Below are positions 15,663 to 24,856 of a stretch of 42,695 nucleotides of DNA, in pieces (position 1 is the first letter of the stretch; every line of letters begins with the position of its first letter). The stretch spans positions 1 through 42,695 of the forward strand of contig JAJDHT010000010.1 of NCBI GenBank assembly GCA_030266325.1, read 5' to 3'. The stretch is from Ruminococcaceae bacterium OttesenSCG-928-I18 (GTDB taxonomy: Bacteria > Bacillota > Clostridia > Oscillospirales > Ruminococcaceae). Below the pieces are notes generated by a model. That model worked only from the letters and a program-made list of their open reading frames with translations, was not told where the DNA came from and did not search any database. A program made the translations under genes and the position numbers.

Positions 15663-15683
15663 AAACAGAAAAGGAGGACTACA

Positions 15684-16052
15684 ATGGAGATACAGGTAAA
15701 GTACAGTACGATGATTGTGAATGACATGGAGGAATCGGTACGGTTTTATCGGGATGTCATGGGGTTTACAGTGGACAGCACCTATCATTTGACCCCAAAG
15801 GGTGCCCCCGAAGGGGACATCACGCTGATGCGGGCCAAAGGGGACACGATGATTGAGTTGATCAAGGACCACGTGAACGAGACGGGTTTTTATTCGATCG
15901 GCATGGAAGTGGACGACATGGACACGGCGATGCGGGAGCTGAAGGAAAAAGGGGCGAAAATTCTCGCGGAGCCGATGCCTACCTCGGTGGGCAGCTGCGC
16001 GTTTTTGGAGGACCCGAACGGGGTGCGGATCTGTATTATACACCATTTTTAA
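15684..16052 (+). CDS. VOC-superfamily (glyoxalase/bleomycin-resistance fold) protein
   Basis: A 122-residue protein with two beta-alpha-beta-beta-beta modules: the opening YSTMIVNDMEESVRFYRDVMGF and the closing SCAFLEDPNGVRICII are typical of the family. A metal site could include Glu and His residues of these modules, but I cannot assign the substrate; the annotation 'lactoylglutathione lyase' would be over-specific. ATG 15684 has AAAGGAGG 6 bases upstream, and the promoter-operator above belongs to it. The TetR regulator follows after about 170 bases on the same strand. Confidence 0.85.
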   Translation: MEIQVKYSTMIVNDMEESVRFYRDVMGFTVDSTYHLTPKGAPEGDITLMRAKGDTMIELIKDHVNETGFYSIGMEVDDMDTAMRELKEKGAKILAEPMPTSVGSCAFLEDPNGVRICIIHHF

Positions 16053-16065
16053 ACCTGGGCAAAAA

Positions 16066-16125
16066 GGGCGCGGGGGCCCTGCCCCCGTACCCCCGCCAGG
16101 AGGCAAGGCCCCCTGGACCCCATCT
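16066..16125 (+). repeat. GC-rich dispersed repeat R2, copy 1
   Basis: About 60 bases that align nearly end to end with the reverse complement of 26929-26988, sharing CTGCCC, TAC-CCCGC-AGG and TGACCCC/GGACCCC blocks. It has internal inverted repeats and lies in the gap between the VOC and TetR genes. Confidence 0.65.
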
Positions 16126-16224
16126 AAAAAATAGAGAAAAATGGATTGCGAAAAATAGTCGATGAGTGTATATTCAGTCTGACAACCGTTTGTGTTTTGT
16201 TCGTCTGTTGCAGAAGGGAAAAGC

Positions 16225-16824
16225 GTGAAACCTACGAGAAGACAAGAAATATTAGATGCGGCAAAAGCCCTGTTTAACAAACGGGGTTTTAACGGCGTCT
16301 CCACAAGGGACATCGCCGGGGCGCTGGGCATCAGCAAGGGAAACCTGACGTACTATTTCAAAAAGAAAGAGGATATTCTGGAGGCCATCCTCTTGGAAAA
16401 GCCCGAGCCCGTCCCCCCAAAGCCCCCCGAAAACCTGCTGGAGCTGGACGCGTTTTTTGGGCAGATGCAAAATCTCGTGCAGGAAAACAGTTACTATTTT
16501 TGGCATCACACACAGCTCGCGCAGCTCTCGCCGGCCATCCAAGAGAGGCAAGAGGGAGTGTACCAAAGAAATGTAAATACCCTGACGGTGGCTCTCAAAA
16601 CGCTGGCTGATAACGGGTTGATACGCAAAGAGGAGCATTCCGGCCAGTACGCCCGTCTCGTGGACGCCCTGCTGATGACGGCCATCTATTGGATCCCCTT
16701 TTGCGAAGTGAGCCGGAGAGAACCGGCCGACCCAAAGCGGGGCATGCAGCGCCAGGAGTGGAGCCTGCTGCTCCCCCTGCTGACGGACAAGGGGAAAAAC
16801 ATCGTGCTGGAGCAAATTTTATGA
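16225..16824 (+). CDS. TetR/AcrR-family transcriptional regulator
   Basis: 199 residues. The N-terminal HTH is classic TetR: RRQEILDAAKALFNKRGFNGVSTRDIAGALGISKGNLTYYFKKKEDI. The rest is the helical ligand-binding domain, which I do not recognise more closely. The start is GTG 16225 with AGAAGGG 6 bases upstream; the frame stays open to 16192 without a ribosome site. It may repress the VOC gene through the palindrome at 15623-15662, and possibly itself. The ligand is unknown. Confidence 0.9.
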   Translation: MKPTRRQEILDAAKALFNKRGFNGVSTRDIAGALGISKGNLTYYFKKKEDILEAILLEKPEPVPPKPPENLLELDAFFGQMQNLVQENSYYFWHHTQLAQLSPAIQERQEGVYQRNVNTLTVALKTLADNGLIRKEEHSGQYARLVDALLMTAIYWIPFCEVSRREPADPKRGMQRQEWSLLLPLLTDKGKNIVLEQIL

Positions 16825-16956
16825 AATGCAGAGGAAGCTCTCCCGCCAAACAAAAGGAAGGGAATACCAACACCCTGGCACAGGATTGCCGGGGTTCTTT
16901 CTGTGACAAGTTCTTGAATGCTAGCGACAACCATTGAAAAACACCAAAACAGTTTT

Positions 16957-16985
16957 TTGCGAATTTATTTTATTTTCCGTATAAT
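16957..16985 (+). promoter_or_regulatory. Sigma-A promoter of the methyltransferase gene
   Basis: TTGCGA at 16957-16962, 17 bases, TATAAT at 16980-16985. The transcript would start near 16992, leaving a very short leader before ATG 17003 or 17018. Confidence 0.65.
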
Positions 16986-17002
16986 GAACTGACAATCATA
17001 AA

Positions 17003-17803
17003 ATGGATGGACACAGGATGAAAAGCGAAATCGACCACGGGAAACCTCACAGCTGGGGCAAAATTGCAGACAGGTATGCGAAATATCGAGACATCTATCC
17101 GCCCGTATTTTTCGAGCGCTTGCATCACATGGGAGTCGGGCAGACGGGCCAGCGGGTGCTCGATCTCGGCACGGGCACCGGCGTTTTGCCGCGCGGTATG
17201 GCACGGTACGGCGCCCATTTCATCGGGGTGGACAGCGACCCCGGCCAGATTAAGCAGGCAGTGCGCCTGGCGACCGAAGCGGGTCTGGACATCCCATTCC
17301 ACACCCTACCGGCTGAGGAGATCGATTTTGGGCCGGGCAGCTTCGACGGCGTGACGGCCTGCCAGTGCTACCCCTATTTTGACCGCAAAAAAGTACTTCC
17401 TAAATTACATAAAATACTAAAAAAAGATGGAAAATTCGCGGTGCTTGCTTTGATGTGGCTACCGAATGAGGATAAAATAGCGTATACAAGCGAAGAACTT
17501 GTGTTAAAACACAACCCCTCCTGGACGGGTGGCGGTTACCGACGTGGAACACCGATCCCGGCACAGGAGGAAGCACCCTGGTTTCGGCGTGAAGACGAGC
17601 AACGCTTCGAGCTCGCGCTGCCCTTCACGCGGGAGAGCTGGGCCGGCCGTATGCTGGCCTGCCGCGGCACCGGCGCGGCGCTCACCCCGGGCGAAGCGCA
17701 GGCCTTTGCGGCAGAACACGAAGAAATACTAAAGCAAACCACCCCGCCGGAGTTTACGGTACTCCATGAGGCGACCATCCTGCTTCTAAAACCTGAGCGA
17801 TAA
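17003..17803 (+). CDS. Class I SAM-dependent methyltransferase
   Basis: 266 residues from ATG 17003. Motif I (VLDLGTGTGVLPRGMA, residues 52-66) binds S-adenosylmethionine; VDSDPGQI is the acidic motif II and FDGVTACQCYPYFD the following strand. The opening SWGKIADRYAKYRDIYPPVFFERL is typical of the Methyltransf_11/25 group acting on small molecules. The substrate is not evident. Neither ATG 17003 nor ATG 17018 has a good ribosome site, and with the promoter just upstream the message is nearly leaderless. It ends at a strong terminator shared with msrAB. Confidence 0.87.
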   Translation: MDGHRMKSEIDHGKPHSWGKIADRYAKYRDIYPPVFFERLHHMGVGQTGQRVLDLGTGTGVLPRGMARYGAHFIGVDSDPGQIKQAVRLATEAGLDIPFHTLPAEEIDFGPGSFDGVTACQCYPYFDRKKVLPKLHKILKKDGKFAVLALMWLPNEDKIAYTSEELVLKHNPSWTGGGYRRGTPIPAQEEAPWFRREDEQRFELALPFTRESWAGRMLACRGTGAALTPGEAQAFAAEHEEILKQTTPPEFTVLHEATILLLKPER

Positions 17804-17845
17804 GAGATAAGCGTCTACTTTTTTTCTTCCCTTGATAACATTATT

Positions 17846-17895
17846 AAATAAAGCCACACAAAACACATATGTATGTGTTTTGTGTGGCTTTATTT
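17846..17895. terminator. Bidirectional terminator between convergent genes
   Basis: A perfect 24-bp inverted repeat (17846-17869 and 17872-17895), A-rich at the left edge and T-rich at the right, lies between the methyltransferase (+) and msrAB (-) stop codons. Confidence 0.9.
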
Positions 17896-17954
17896 AAGAT
17901 ATGATAAATAAATAGAAAACATAGAGAAAATACAATAATAAAGCTGAAATCTAA

Positions 17955-18905
17955 TTATATAATGAGAGGTATAAAGTCTGCATAACCCTCTTGCTGCATT
18001 TCTTCCAAAGAAATAAAACGCAATGACGCACTATTGATGCAGTAGCGTTGGCCCCCTTTCTCGCGCGGTCCATCGTCAAAAACATGGCCAAGGTGGGCGT
18101 CCCCCACCCGGCTGCGCACCTCGGTGCGGCGCATGCCGTGACTGTGGTCCTTGAGCTCCCTGACTACAGAAGGGTCTATGGGCCGGGAGAAACTGGGCCA
18201 TCCACAACCCGAATCAAACTTGTCGGTAGAGATAAATAACGGCTCGCCGCTCGTGATGTCCACATAAAGCCCCTTTTTATGATGGTTCCAATATTCATTT
18301 TTAAAGGGAGGCTCGGTGGCATTCTTTTGAGTTACAGCGAATTGTTCCTCATTTAATTTGTTTTTTAGTTCATTTTCTGGATATTTAGCATATTTGCCGG
18401 GGTCCACACGCGCATTTTTGGCCAAAGTAAACATTGCATCGTCAATATGGCAATACCCACCGGGGTTCTTTTTTAGGTATTTTTGGTGATATTCCTCCGC
18501 AGGCCAGTAGTTTTCCAGTGGCCCAAACTCAATAGCCAGTGGCTCCTTGTATTCTTTTTGAAGAATTTCCAGAGATTTTCTGATGATTTCTTCATCCATG
18601 CTGTCGGTGTAATAAATACCGCTGCGATACTGCCGCCCTGTATCGGGTCCCTGCCGGTTCAGAGCCGTCGGGTCGATCGCCCTATAAAACAGCGAAAGCA
18701 AAAACGAGAGCGGCAACTCCCCCTCCCGATAGAGAACCTTCACACATTCGGTGTGGTCTGTCCCCTCGTGGCACACCTGCTCATAGGTGGGACACTGGGT
18801 CTTACCATTCGCATACCCTACTTCGGTGCTCTCCACCCCGGGGATGGAAGCCAGATATTCTTCGGTGCCCCAAAAGCACCCGCCGGCCAAATAGATTTCT
18901 TTCAT
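17955..18905 (-). CDS. msrAB: Fused methionine sulfoxide reductase A/B
   Basis: 316 residues. It repairs both S- and R-methionine sulfoxide in oxidised proteins or free Met. The MsrA half carries GCFWGTEEY with the catalytic Cys10 and the EVGYANG and [10 protein letters not shown] segments. The MsrB half runs from about residue 175 with [22 protein letters not shown] and the catalytic Cys289 in [11 protein letters not shown]. The paired CxxC zinc motif found in many MsrB proteins is not seen. ATG 18905 has AAAGGA upstream. It is cytoplasmic (no signal peptide). It fits with the superoxide reductase further along as oxidative-stress defence in an anaerobe. Confidence 0.96.
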   Translation of the reverse strand: MKEIYLAGGCFWGTEEYLASIPGVESTEVGYANGKTQCPTYEQVCHEGTDHTECVKVLYREGELPLSFLLSLFYRAIDPTALNRQGPDTGRQYRSGIYYTDSMDEEIIRKSLEILQKEYKEPLAIEFGPLENYWPAEEYHQKYLKKNPGGYCHIDDAMFTLAKNARVDPGKYAKYPENELKNKLNEEQFAVTQKNATEPPFKNEYWNHHKKGLYVDITSGEPLFISTDKFDSGCGWPSFSRPIDPSVVRELKDHSHGMRRTEVRSRVGDAHLGHVFDDGPREKGGQRYCINSASLRFISLEEMQQEGYADFIPLII

Positions 18906-19818
18906 TAGGAATCATCCTTTGTCAATTAGAGTAAAAAACAGGAAGAAGAAGGAGAACACATAACAATAGCTAATATTTCCATAATTTCCTATTGTTGGCA
19001 CAACAACTTTCCGCACCCTTCGAGAGGGTTGGGAGGTGAGCTTGTATCTTCTGGATAGGTAGTGGTCATTTTACCAAAGGCCATTAGAGGGGAAGGGCGG
19101 CATAATATATAAATAAAAGGTTTAAAAGATTGTCCTTCTATAGAGGACAGGTGTAAATACGAATTTGTAATTAAGACCGTTCAGCTTTTGACAAAACCAT
19201 GCCAAGGATGGGGCGGTTTAAAAGGGGGAAAGGAACACGGGGGCAAACGAGAAAAGTATTAAGCGAAGGAAACACAGGAAGGGAACACAGGAAGGGAACA
19301 GCGAGAAAAGTAAGAGCAAAGAAGAGAATCGAAAATACAAAGTAATTCACATATAAATCATAACAAATAAATGCGTAAAAAGAATGAAGAAAAATGAAAT
19401 ACAATAATGAATTTAAATTAGGTGTCCAAAACGAAGATAAGATTATTGACCAAAAACAATGCGGAGCAAAATATAGAAAAGAATTTGCCTTACAAATACA
19501 GCATACCTGTGACTGATAAATCTAAAATGCCGAACAAAAGAGATCCTCTTGTTCAGCATTAAATATTTCGATGATGCGAATGGGTTATTGTAGGACAATA
19601 GCATCTGGTTTTAAACCCTGAAACGTCCTTAAATTATATTCGCCCGCTTTACGCAAAGTGGGTTTATTCTATATAATATGTAGCATTACAATTTGAAAAT
19701 AAGGCAACATAATATACGATACTATGTGTAAATACTAAAACAAATAGCATATTTTGATACATCAGAAATCACGAGATATAATAATAGAAAAAATACAGCA
19801 AAATTGTTTCGAGTGGGA
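18906..19818. other. Long AT-rich gene-free region with two hairpins
   Basis: No credible gene on either strand over about 900 bases. Visible structure: a short tandem repeat (ACAGGAAGGGAAC twice, about 19271-19300); a hairpin at 19526-19560 (arms 19526-19542 and 19546-19560); and a terminator-like hairpin at 19643-19662 (CCCGCTTT, ACGC loop, AAAGTGGG) followed by TTTATT on the plus strand. A small RNA or a decayed gene is possible. The msrAB promoter must be at its left end. Confidence 0.5.
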
Positions 19819-20190
19819 TTAGTCGTGCTTCTCTTCCTCGTGCAAGCCAAGGCTGCGGCTGGCCACAAAGTTTGCGCCGGTGTCCAGCAGGTTTTGCAAG
19901 ATGACATCACCGAGGATAATAGGAGCTTGTACGACTATATTATCAAGAAGACTCATCGCATCGAGCAACAATGCTTTGGGAATTTCCCGGTCCGTCTTGA
20001 CGGGCAACCGGGGGATTTCCGCCCCGCGGATGCACACCGTAGAGGTGAGGGTACGCGTGGGATTTTGCAGCTCTTTTTTCCCATAGGTGGCACCCACCTT
20101 GCAGCCGTTTCCCGTCACAGCATGATCATTTTCTTCGTCCACATGTAAAAGACAACCTTTGGGGCAGCCGATGCAAATCAGTTCCGTCAT
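19819..20190 (-). CDS. DUF1667 protein, partner of GlpA-like oxidase
   Basis: 123 residues with four cysteines in two clusters near the N terminus (ICIGCPKGCLLHV and GNGCKVG), suggesting an iron-sulfur or zinc site. The family regularly follows the GlpA-like and FAD oxidoreductase genes, as here, and probably passes electrons to an acceptor; this is not proven. Its ATG overlaps the stop of the preceding gene (ATGA), so it is the third gene of the unit. No terminator is obvious after it. Confidence 0.88.
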   Translation of the reverse strand: MTELICIGCPKGCLLHVDEENDHAVTGNGCKVGATYGKKELQNPTRTLTSTVCIRGAEIPRLPVKTDREIPKALLLDAMSLLDNIVVQAPIILGDVILQNLLDTGANFVASRSLGLHEEEKHD

Positions 20191-21455
20191 GGAGAAATCC
20201 CCTCTTTTACAGACAATATTGCCTTATTTAATTCGATTTTTTCGACTATTTTTCTGGGGAGAGTAATCTTCTCCATTTCCCCGGGTGCAAGCCGTTCTCG
20301 ACGGTATTGCGCCAATAAAGTGTCGCCTGAGGAAAGTCCGATTGTGGCATTTTTATAGACTTTTTTTACCCGGAAGAAAACCTCGACATTATTTTCGATA
20401 TTTTCGGGTCGAATTCTCTGGGGCACCGTATACCCGATGCCCTCGCCATTTTGCAGGTGCAGGCAGCGGCGCGGGTTTTTTTCCGGCACAAACAGGGCGG
20501 CGCTGCGCCCGGCCAGCTGGCTCTCCGAGGTGACAAAATCTACGATATCGTGCACATGTGCCACATTACCCGCCGCAAAAATGCCCGGCAGGGAGCACTC
20601 CCGGTTTTCGTATAAAACAGGCCCGCCGGTACGTGGGTCTATCTCCAGCCCCACGGCCCGCGACAGTTCATTCTCGGGGATGAGCCCCACCGAGAGCAGC
20701 ACGGTGTCGCAGGGTACGGCGCGCCGGGTTGCCTCTATCGGCTGAAAATCTGCGTCCACCTGCGCCACCTCCACTTCCTCCACGCGCTTGTCGCCGCGAA
20801 TGTCGGTGAGGGTGTGCGAGAGGTGGAGCGGGATCTCAAAATCGTGGAGGCATTGCACGATGTTACGAACAAGACCGCCCGAATAGGGCATGAGCTCATA
20901 GACGCCCTCTACGCTGGCACTTTCGAGCGTCAGGCGGCGGGCCATGATGAGTCCGATGTCTCCCGAGCCGAGGATGACCGCCCGGCGGCCGACCTGGTAG
21001 CCCTCGATATTCATATAGAGCTGGGCCGCGCCCGCGGTGAAGATGCCGGCCGGGCGGGTGCCCGGAATGCCGATGGCCCCACGGGTGCGCTCGCGGCAGC
21101 CCATGGCCAGCACGACGGCCCCGGCACGCAGTTGCAGATACCCACGTTGCGGGTGGATGGCGCAGAGGCTGCGGTCGGGGCGTACTTCGAGAACCATCGC
21201 GCCACACAAAACTTCGACGCCGCTGCCCGAAAGCTGCCGGATGAAGCGCTCGGCGTACTCAGGGCCCGTGAGTTCCTCCTGGAAGTGGTGCAGCCCGAAA
21301 CCGCTGTGGATGCACTGGTTGAGGATACCGCCGAGCGAGGCGTTGCGCTCGAGCAGAAGCACCCGCGCGGCGCCGTGTTCCCGCGCCGAGAGCGCCGCGG
21401 CGAGACCCGCGGGCCCACCGCCGACGACAATGACATCATAATAGGCCCTATTCAT
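20187..21455 (-). CDS. FAD-dependent oxidoreductase (GlpB-like position)
   Basis: 422 residues. The N-terminal Rossmann motif VIVVGGGPAGLAAA binds FAD; GGILNQCIHSGFG is diagnostic of this group; a second nucleotide motif VILGSGDIGLIMARR follows, and the GIFAAGNV segment closes the FAD site. ATG 21455 lies 8 bases inside the end of the GlpA-like gene and the stop overlaps the DUF1667 start, so all three are translationally coupled. With the GlpA-like protein it likely forms an anaerobic glycerol-3-phosphate-oxidising complex. The frame is open upstream but that part lies within the preceding gene. Confidence 0.92.
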   Translation of the reverse strand: MNRAYYDVIVVGGGPAGLAAALSAREHGAARVLLLERNASLGGILNQCIHSGFGLHHFQEELTGPEYAERFIRQLSGSGVEVLCGAMVLEVRPDRSLCAIHPQRGYLQLRAGAVVLAMGCRERTRGAIGIPGTRPAGIFTAGAAQLYMNIEGYQVGRRAVILGSGDIGLIMARRLTLESASVEGVYELMPYSGGLVRNIVQCLHDFEIPLHLSHTLTDIRGDKRVEEVEVAQVDADFQPIEATRRAVPCDTVLLSVGLIPENELSRAVGLEIDPRTGGPVLYENRECSLPGIFAAGNVAHVHDIVDFVTSESQLAGRSAALFVPEKNPRRCLHLQNGEGIGYTVPQRIRPENIENNVEVFFRVKKVYKNATIGLSSGDTLLAQYRRERLAPGEMEKITLPRKIVEKIELNKAILSVKEGISP

Positions 21456-22908
21456 TTGGCGCGTCCCCTTTCCGGCAGCACCCGTCTTTGGTTTTTCCTG
21501 CCAGAATGTACATGTCTGCGCGGTCCAGAGGCACCTCTTCCTGGGCAAGCCCCAGCTCCCGCGCGATGATGGCCTGCACACGAGGCCCGCAAAACCCCCC
21601 TTGGCAGCGCCCCATACCGGCCGTACACCGTCTTTTTACGGCGTCCAGAGAACGCGGCGGCAGGGGGCGGCGCAGTGCGTCCAGAATCTCCCCCTCGGTG
21701 ACGGTTTCACAGCGGCAGACGATGGTGCCATAGGCGGGGTTTCTGCGAATGGCCTCTTCGCGCGCCTCGGCGCTGAGATGTGTGAAGCGCAGGATGCGGC
21801 GCTCGGCCCGGAAGTCCGGCTTTTCGTGCAGGGGCAGCCCTGCCTTGCCCATGCGCTGCACAAGGTCTTCGGCGATGGCGGGGGCCGAGGAGAGCCCCGG
21901 GGATTTAATGCCCCCAAGCTCGTAGAAACCAGGGTTTTCTGTGGACTCGCGCACGACAAAATCGGTGAGGTTGCTGCGGGCGCGCAGGCCGGCAAAATTG
22001 CGGATAGAAGTCTTAAAATCGATATCCGGCACCGATTTTAGGGCCTTTTGCCTCACGTAGGAGAGCCCCTCCGTCGTGGTGGCGAGGTCATGTGCCTCGG
22101 CGGGGTCACTGTCGGGGCCGACGATCAGGTTGCCGTGCACCGTGGGCGCCACCAGCACCCCCTTACCTTTCTTGGTGGGGCACTGAAAGACCACATGGCG
22201 CACGAGCCCCCCCTGGGTGGTGTCGAGCAGGAAATACTGCCCGCGGTTCGGGTGGATGGTGTAGGAGGGGGGCTCGAGCAGGGCGGTCACCCGGTCGCTG
22301 GCCACGCCCGTCGCGTTGATGACGAAGCGGGCTTTAAGCATGTCATCGGACGTTTCCAGCAGAAAGACGTCGTTTTCCCGCCGTATACCGAGAACGGCGG
22401 AGGAGAGCCGCACCTCAGCCCCGTTTTGCAGGGCGACCTCGGCCTGGGCCTGCGCCAGTTCCCAGGGGTTGACCACACCGGCCGTGGGCGCATACAGCGC
22501 ACAGAGAACATCGGGGTTTAAAGAGGGTTCTTTCGCCAAAACCTCCGAACGTTCGAGAATTTCGAGGCCTGGAATACCGTTGGCGAGCCCTTTTTGATAG
22601 AGTTTTTGTATCTGGGCACGGTCCGCCTCGTCGAAGGCGAGCACCAGAGAACCCGTCTGTTTGTAGAGCACGTCCAGCTCCGAGCACAACTCGCGGATGC
22701 GCGGGTTTCCGGCGGCGTTGTATTTTGCCATCAGGGTGCCGGGCATCGGGTCGTAGCCCGCGTGTACGATGGCGCTGTTGGCTTTGGTTGCGCCCACGCC
22801 CACGTCGTTTTCTTTTTCAAGCAAAACGCAGCGCAGCGTGTACCGGCTGAGGGCATAGAGCAGAGAACACCCGCAGATTCCGCCGCCTAAAATCGCTACA
22901 TCGTACAT
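21448..22908 (-). CDS. GlpA-like FAD-dependent glycerol-3-phosphate dehydrogenase
   Basis: 486 residues. It has an N-terminal FAD motif (VAILGGGICGCSLLYAL), the conserved GVGATKANSAIVHAGYD and RGQYFLLD segments of the D-amino-acid-oxidase/GlpA fold, and a C-terminal BFD-type [2Fe-2S] domain (CRCETVTEGEILDAL, then C-x7-C-x4-C around RCTAGMGRCQGGFC). It probably oxidises glycerol 3-phosphate to dihydroxyacetone phosphate; a related hydroxy-acid substrate cannot be excluded because glpK and glpF are not nearby. ATG 22908 has GGAGG upstream. First gene of the three-gene unit. Confidence 0.9.
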   Translation of the reverse strand: MYDVAILGGGICGCSLLYALSRYTLRCVLLEKENDVGVGATKANSAIVHAGYDPMPGTLMAKYNAAGNPRIRELCSELDVLYKQTGSLVLAFDEADRAQIQKLYQKGLANGIPGLEILERSEVLAKEPSLNPDVLCALYAPTAGVVNPWELAQAQAEVALQNGAEVRLSSAVLGIRRENDVFLLETSDDMLKARFVINATGVASDRVTALLEPPSYTIHPNRGQYFLLDTTQGGLVRHVVFQCPTKKGKGVLVAPTVHGNLIVGPDSDPAEAHDLATTTEGLSYVRQKALKSVPDIDFKTSIRNFAGLRARSNLTDFVVRESTENPGFYELGGIKSPGLSSAPAIAEDLVQRMGKAGLPLHEKPDFRAERRILRFTHLSAEAREEAIRRNPAYGTIVCRCETVTEGEILDALRRPLPPRSLDAVKRRCTAGMGRCQGGFCGPRVQAIIARELGLAQEEVPLDRADMYILAGKTKDGCCRKGDAPNE

Positions 22909-22979
22909 TAAATGCCTCCACCTCCCGACAGAAAAAAGGGAGAAAAAAAGAGTTATAAATCGTTCAAAGAATATACACG

Positions 22980-22988
22980 ATTATACCA
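22980..22988 (-). promoter_or_regulatory. Extended -10 promoter of the GlpA-like operon
   Basis: TGG-TATAAT on the minus strand, about 70 bases before the start. There is no good -35 box, which suggests the promoter depends on the extended -10 or on an activator. Confidence 0.5.
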
Positions 22989-23105
22989 TAGAATGAAGTG
23001 TAAAATGAGAACAAAAATGAGGGGCAGATACGGTTTTTACGCCGGATTTATGCTATAGTAATAAAAAGAACCGGGCAAACACCGGCGGCAAGAGGGAAAC
23101 AAGGG

Positions 23106-23162
23106 GAACCATACGGGGAACAAGGCGGATTTTGTATTCGATCCCCACGAGTGGGAAATAAA
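23106..23162 (-). repeat. Partial R1 repeat
   Basis: On the minus strand it begins TTTATTTCCCACTCGTGGGG, matching the palindromic end of R1 copy B with one difference, then diverges. It lies between the GlpA-like operon and the aminotransferase gene. Confidence 0.5.
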
Positions 23163-23228
23163 CCGAAAAAATAGAGAATAAATAAAATTAAAATAAAAAA
23201 GAATTGCCGAGTATTGAGGAGAAAAAAG

Positions 23229-24398
23229 TTGGGATACGATTTTGAGACCTGGAGGCCACGGGAGGGCATGGCCTCCATCAAATATGAACTGGCCAAAAAA
23301 GAGGGGGCACCCAAGGGAACCCTGCCCTTGACCATTGCGGACATGGAATTTAAAAGCCCGCCGGAAGTGATTGAAGCTGTGACTAAAATTGCCGAAAGCG
23401 GAATGTATGGCTACGGGGCGGCCGACGAGGAATTTAAAAAAGCCGTGGTGGGCTGGATGCATCGGAGGCATGGCTGGCAGCCAAAAACCGAAGAAATGGT
23501 GATGTCCCCGGGTATTGTGGGGGCGCTGCACAGTGCCGTGCGGGCCTTTACGCGGCGGGGGGAGCGGGTGCTTGTCCATATGCCGAATTATCCCGCTATT
23601 TTCTCGGTACCGAGAAAAATGGGCCGAATTGTTTTAGAAAACAGGCTTTTAAACCGGGGCGGCCGGTATGAGCTGGACCTGGAGGATTTAAGGGCGAAAG
23701 CAAGGCTGGCCAAAATGATGATTTTGTGCAGCCCGCATAATCCCTGCGGGCGGGTGTGGACACGAGAAGAGCTTTTGCAGATGGCGGAGATCTGCTATGA
23801 GAACAAAGTGGTGTTGTTCGTGGATGAGATACACGCGGATATCATCTTGCCCGGTTTTCGGCAGGTGGCCTACGGTACCCTGCCGGCCAAATACCAGACG
23901 AATGCGCTGATTGCCACCTCGGCCAGCAAGACGTTTTCACTGGGCGGGCTTTCCACTTCCTGTATTTTCCTACCTGATACCGGGCTTCGGCAGCGGTTTG
24001 CCCAGCAGATGGACCTGGACGGGCAGTACTTTGTCTCTGTGATGGGGGCCGTGGCCACGAGAGCCGGGTATGAGAATGGGGACGCCTGGCTGGATGAGAT
24101 GTTGCTTGTGCTCCAAAAAAATTACGACATATTGAAAAATTATTTCCTATCCAGCTTCCCCGGCGTAGTGCTGACGCCTCTGGAGGGCACCTATCTCGCC
24201 TGGGCGGATTTTGGCCCTTTGGGTTATGGACGGCAAGAACTGGATGCACGGTTGCGGGAAAAAGCACAGTTTTACGCCGCCCACGGTGAAGGATATGGCG
24301 CGGAAAGGGAGGGTTATCTTCGCATCAATCTGGCCTGCCCCACAGCACAGCTTGAAAAAATGCTGAAAAAGATAGAAGAAACAGGCGTGGAAAGCTAG
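23229..24398 (+). CDS. MalY/PatB-family PLP aminotransferase (C-S lyase type)
   Basis: 389 residues. It opens DFETWRPREGM like PatB/MalY; PLTIADMEFKSP is the family's active-site loop, CSPHNPCGRVW and VDEIHADI contact PLP, and SASKTFSLGGL contains the Schiff-base Lys. Such enzymes cleave cystathionine or similar C-S bonds. The start is TTG 23229, because GAGGAG lies 7 bases upstream; the TTG at 23214 overlaps that site. An extended -10 (TGC-TATAGT at 23051-23059) may drive it. It is followed within 20 bases by the ArsC/Spx-like gene and then superoxide reductase. Confidence 0.92.
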   Translation: MGYDFETWRPREGMASIKYELAKKEGAPKGTLPLTIADMEFKSPPEVIEAVTKIAESGMYGYGAADEEFKKAVVGWMHRRHGWQPKTEEMVMSPGIVGALHSAVRAFTRRGERVLVHMPNYPAIFSVPRKMGRIVLENRLLNRGGRYELDLEDLRAKARLAKMMILCSPHNPCGRVWTREELLQMAEICYENKVVLFVDEIHADIILPGFRQVAYGTLPAKYQTNALIATSASKTFSLGGLSTSCIFLPDTGLRQRFAQQMDLDGQYFVSVMGAVATRAGYENGDAWLDEMLLVLQKNYDILKNYFLSSFPGVVLTPLEGTYLAWADFGPLGYGRQELDARLREKAQFYAAHGEGYGAEREGYLRINLACPTAQLEKMLKKIEETGVES

Positions 24399-24416
24399 GA
24401 AATAAAAGAAATATGG

Positions 24417-24779
24417 GTGGTTTTTATAACAATTGTATGCTATCCGAAGTGCTCGACCTGCAAAAAGGCGGTGGCCTGGCTTTCGCAGAGGGGAATAGAA
24501 CCCGTGTACCGGGACATCCAAAAAGAGAACCCGACGGTGGAGGAACTCAAAAAATGGAGGCGGGAAAGTGGCCTGCCTCTCAAACGATTTTTTAACACGA
24601 GCGGACAGATCTACCGGCGGGAAAAACTGGCCGAGCGGTTGCCGGGCATGAGCGAAGAGGAACAATACGAACGGCTGGCCAAGGATGGGCTGCTTGTGAA
24701 GCGACCGATTTTGCTTTTAGACGATGGCGTACTCGTGGGGTTTAAGGAAAAAGAATGGGCCGAAAAAATAGGGACGTAA
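24417..24779 (+). CDS. ArsC/Spx-family thioredoxin-fold protein
   Basis: 120 residues with the N-terminal motif YPKCSTCKKA (Cys12 and Cys15 in a CxxC) and the family's RPILL segment (KRPILLLDDGVLVGFKEKEW). It could reduce arsenate or, as a Spx/MgsR relative, be a redox-sensing regulator. The CxxC favours the latter group, but the RNA polymerase contact residues cannot be judged here. The GTG start at 24417 has no clear ribosome site; translation probably depends on the gene upstream. Confidence 0.87.
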   Translation: MVFITIVCYPKCSTCKKAVAWLSQRGIEPVYRDIQKENPTVEELKKWRRESGLPLKRFFNTSGQIYRREKLAERLPGMSEEEQYERLAKDGLLVKRPILLLDDGVLVGFKEKEWAEKIGT

Positions 24780-24856
24780 AAGTGAGATAAATAAAAATTA
24801 AAATAGCAGAAAAGAAAATTAAATCAAAATAAAAAGCAGAGGATGAGGGTTAAAAA

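Noticed and set aside
19171-19404. 77-codon minus-strand hydrophobic frame
   Set aside because: It lies in a low-complexity AG-rich stretch, whose complement gives Phe/Leu runs by chance.
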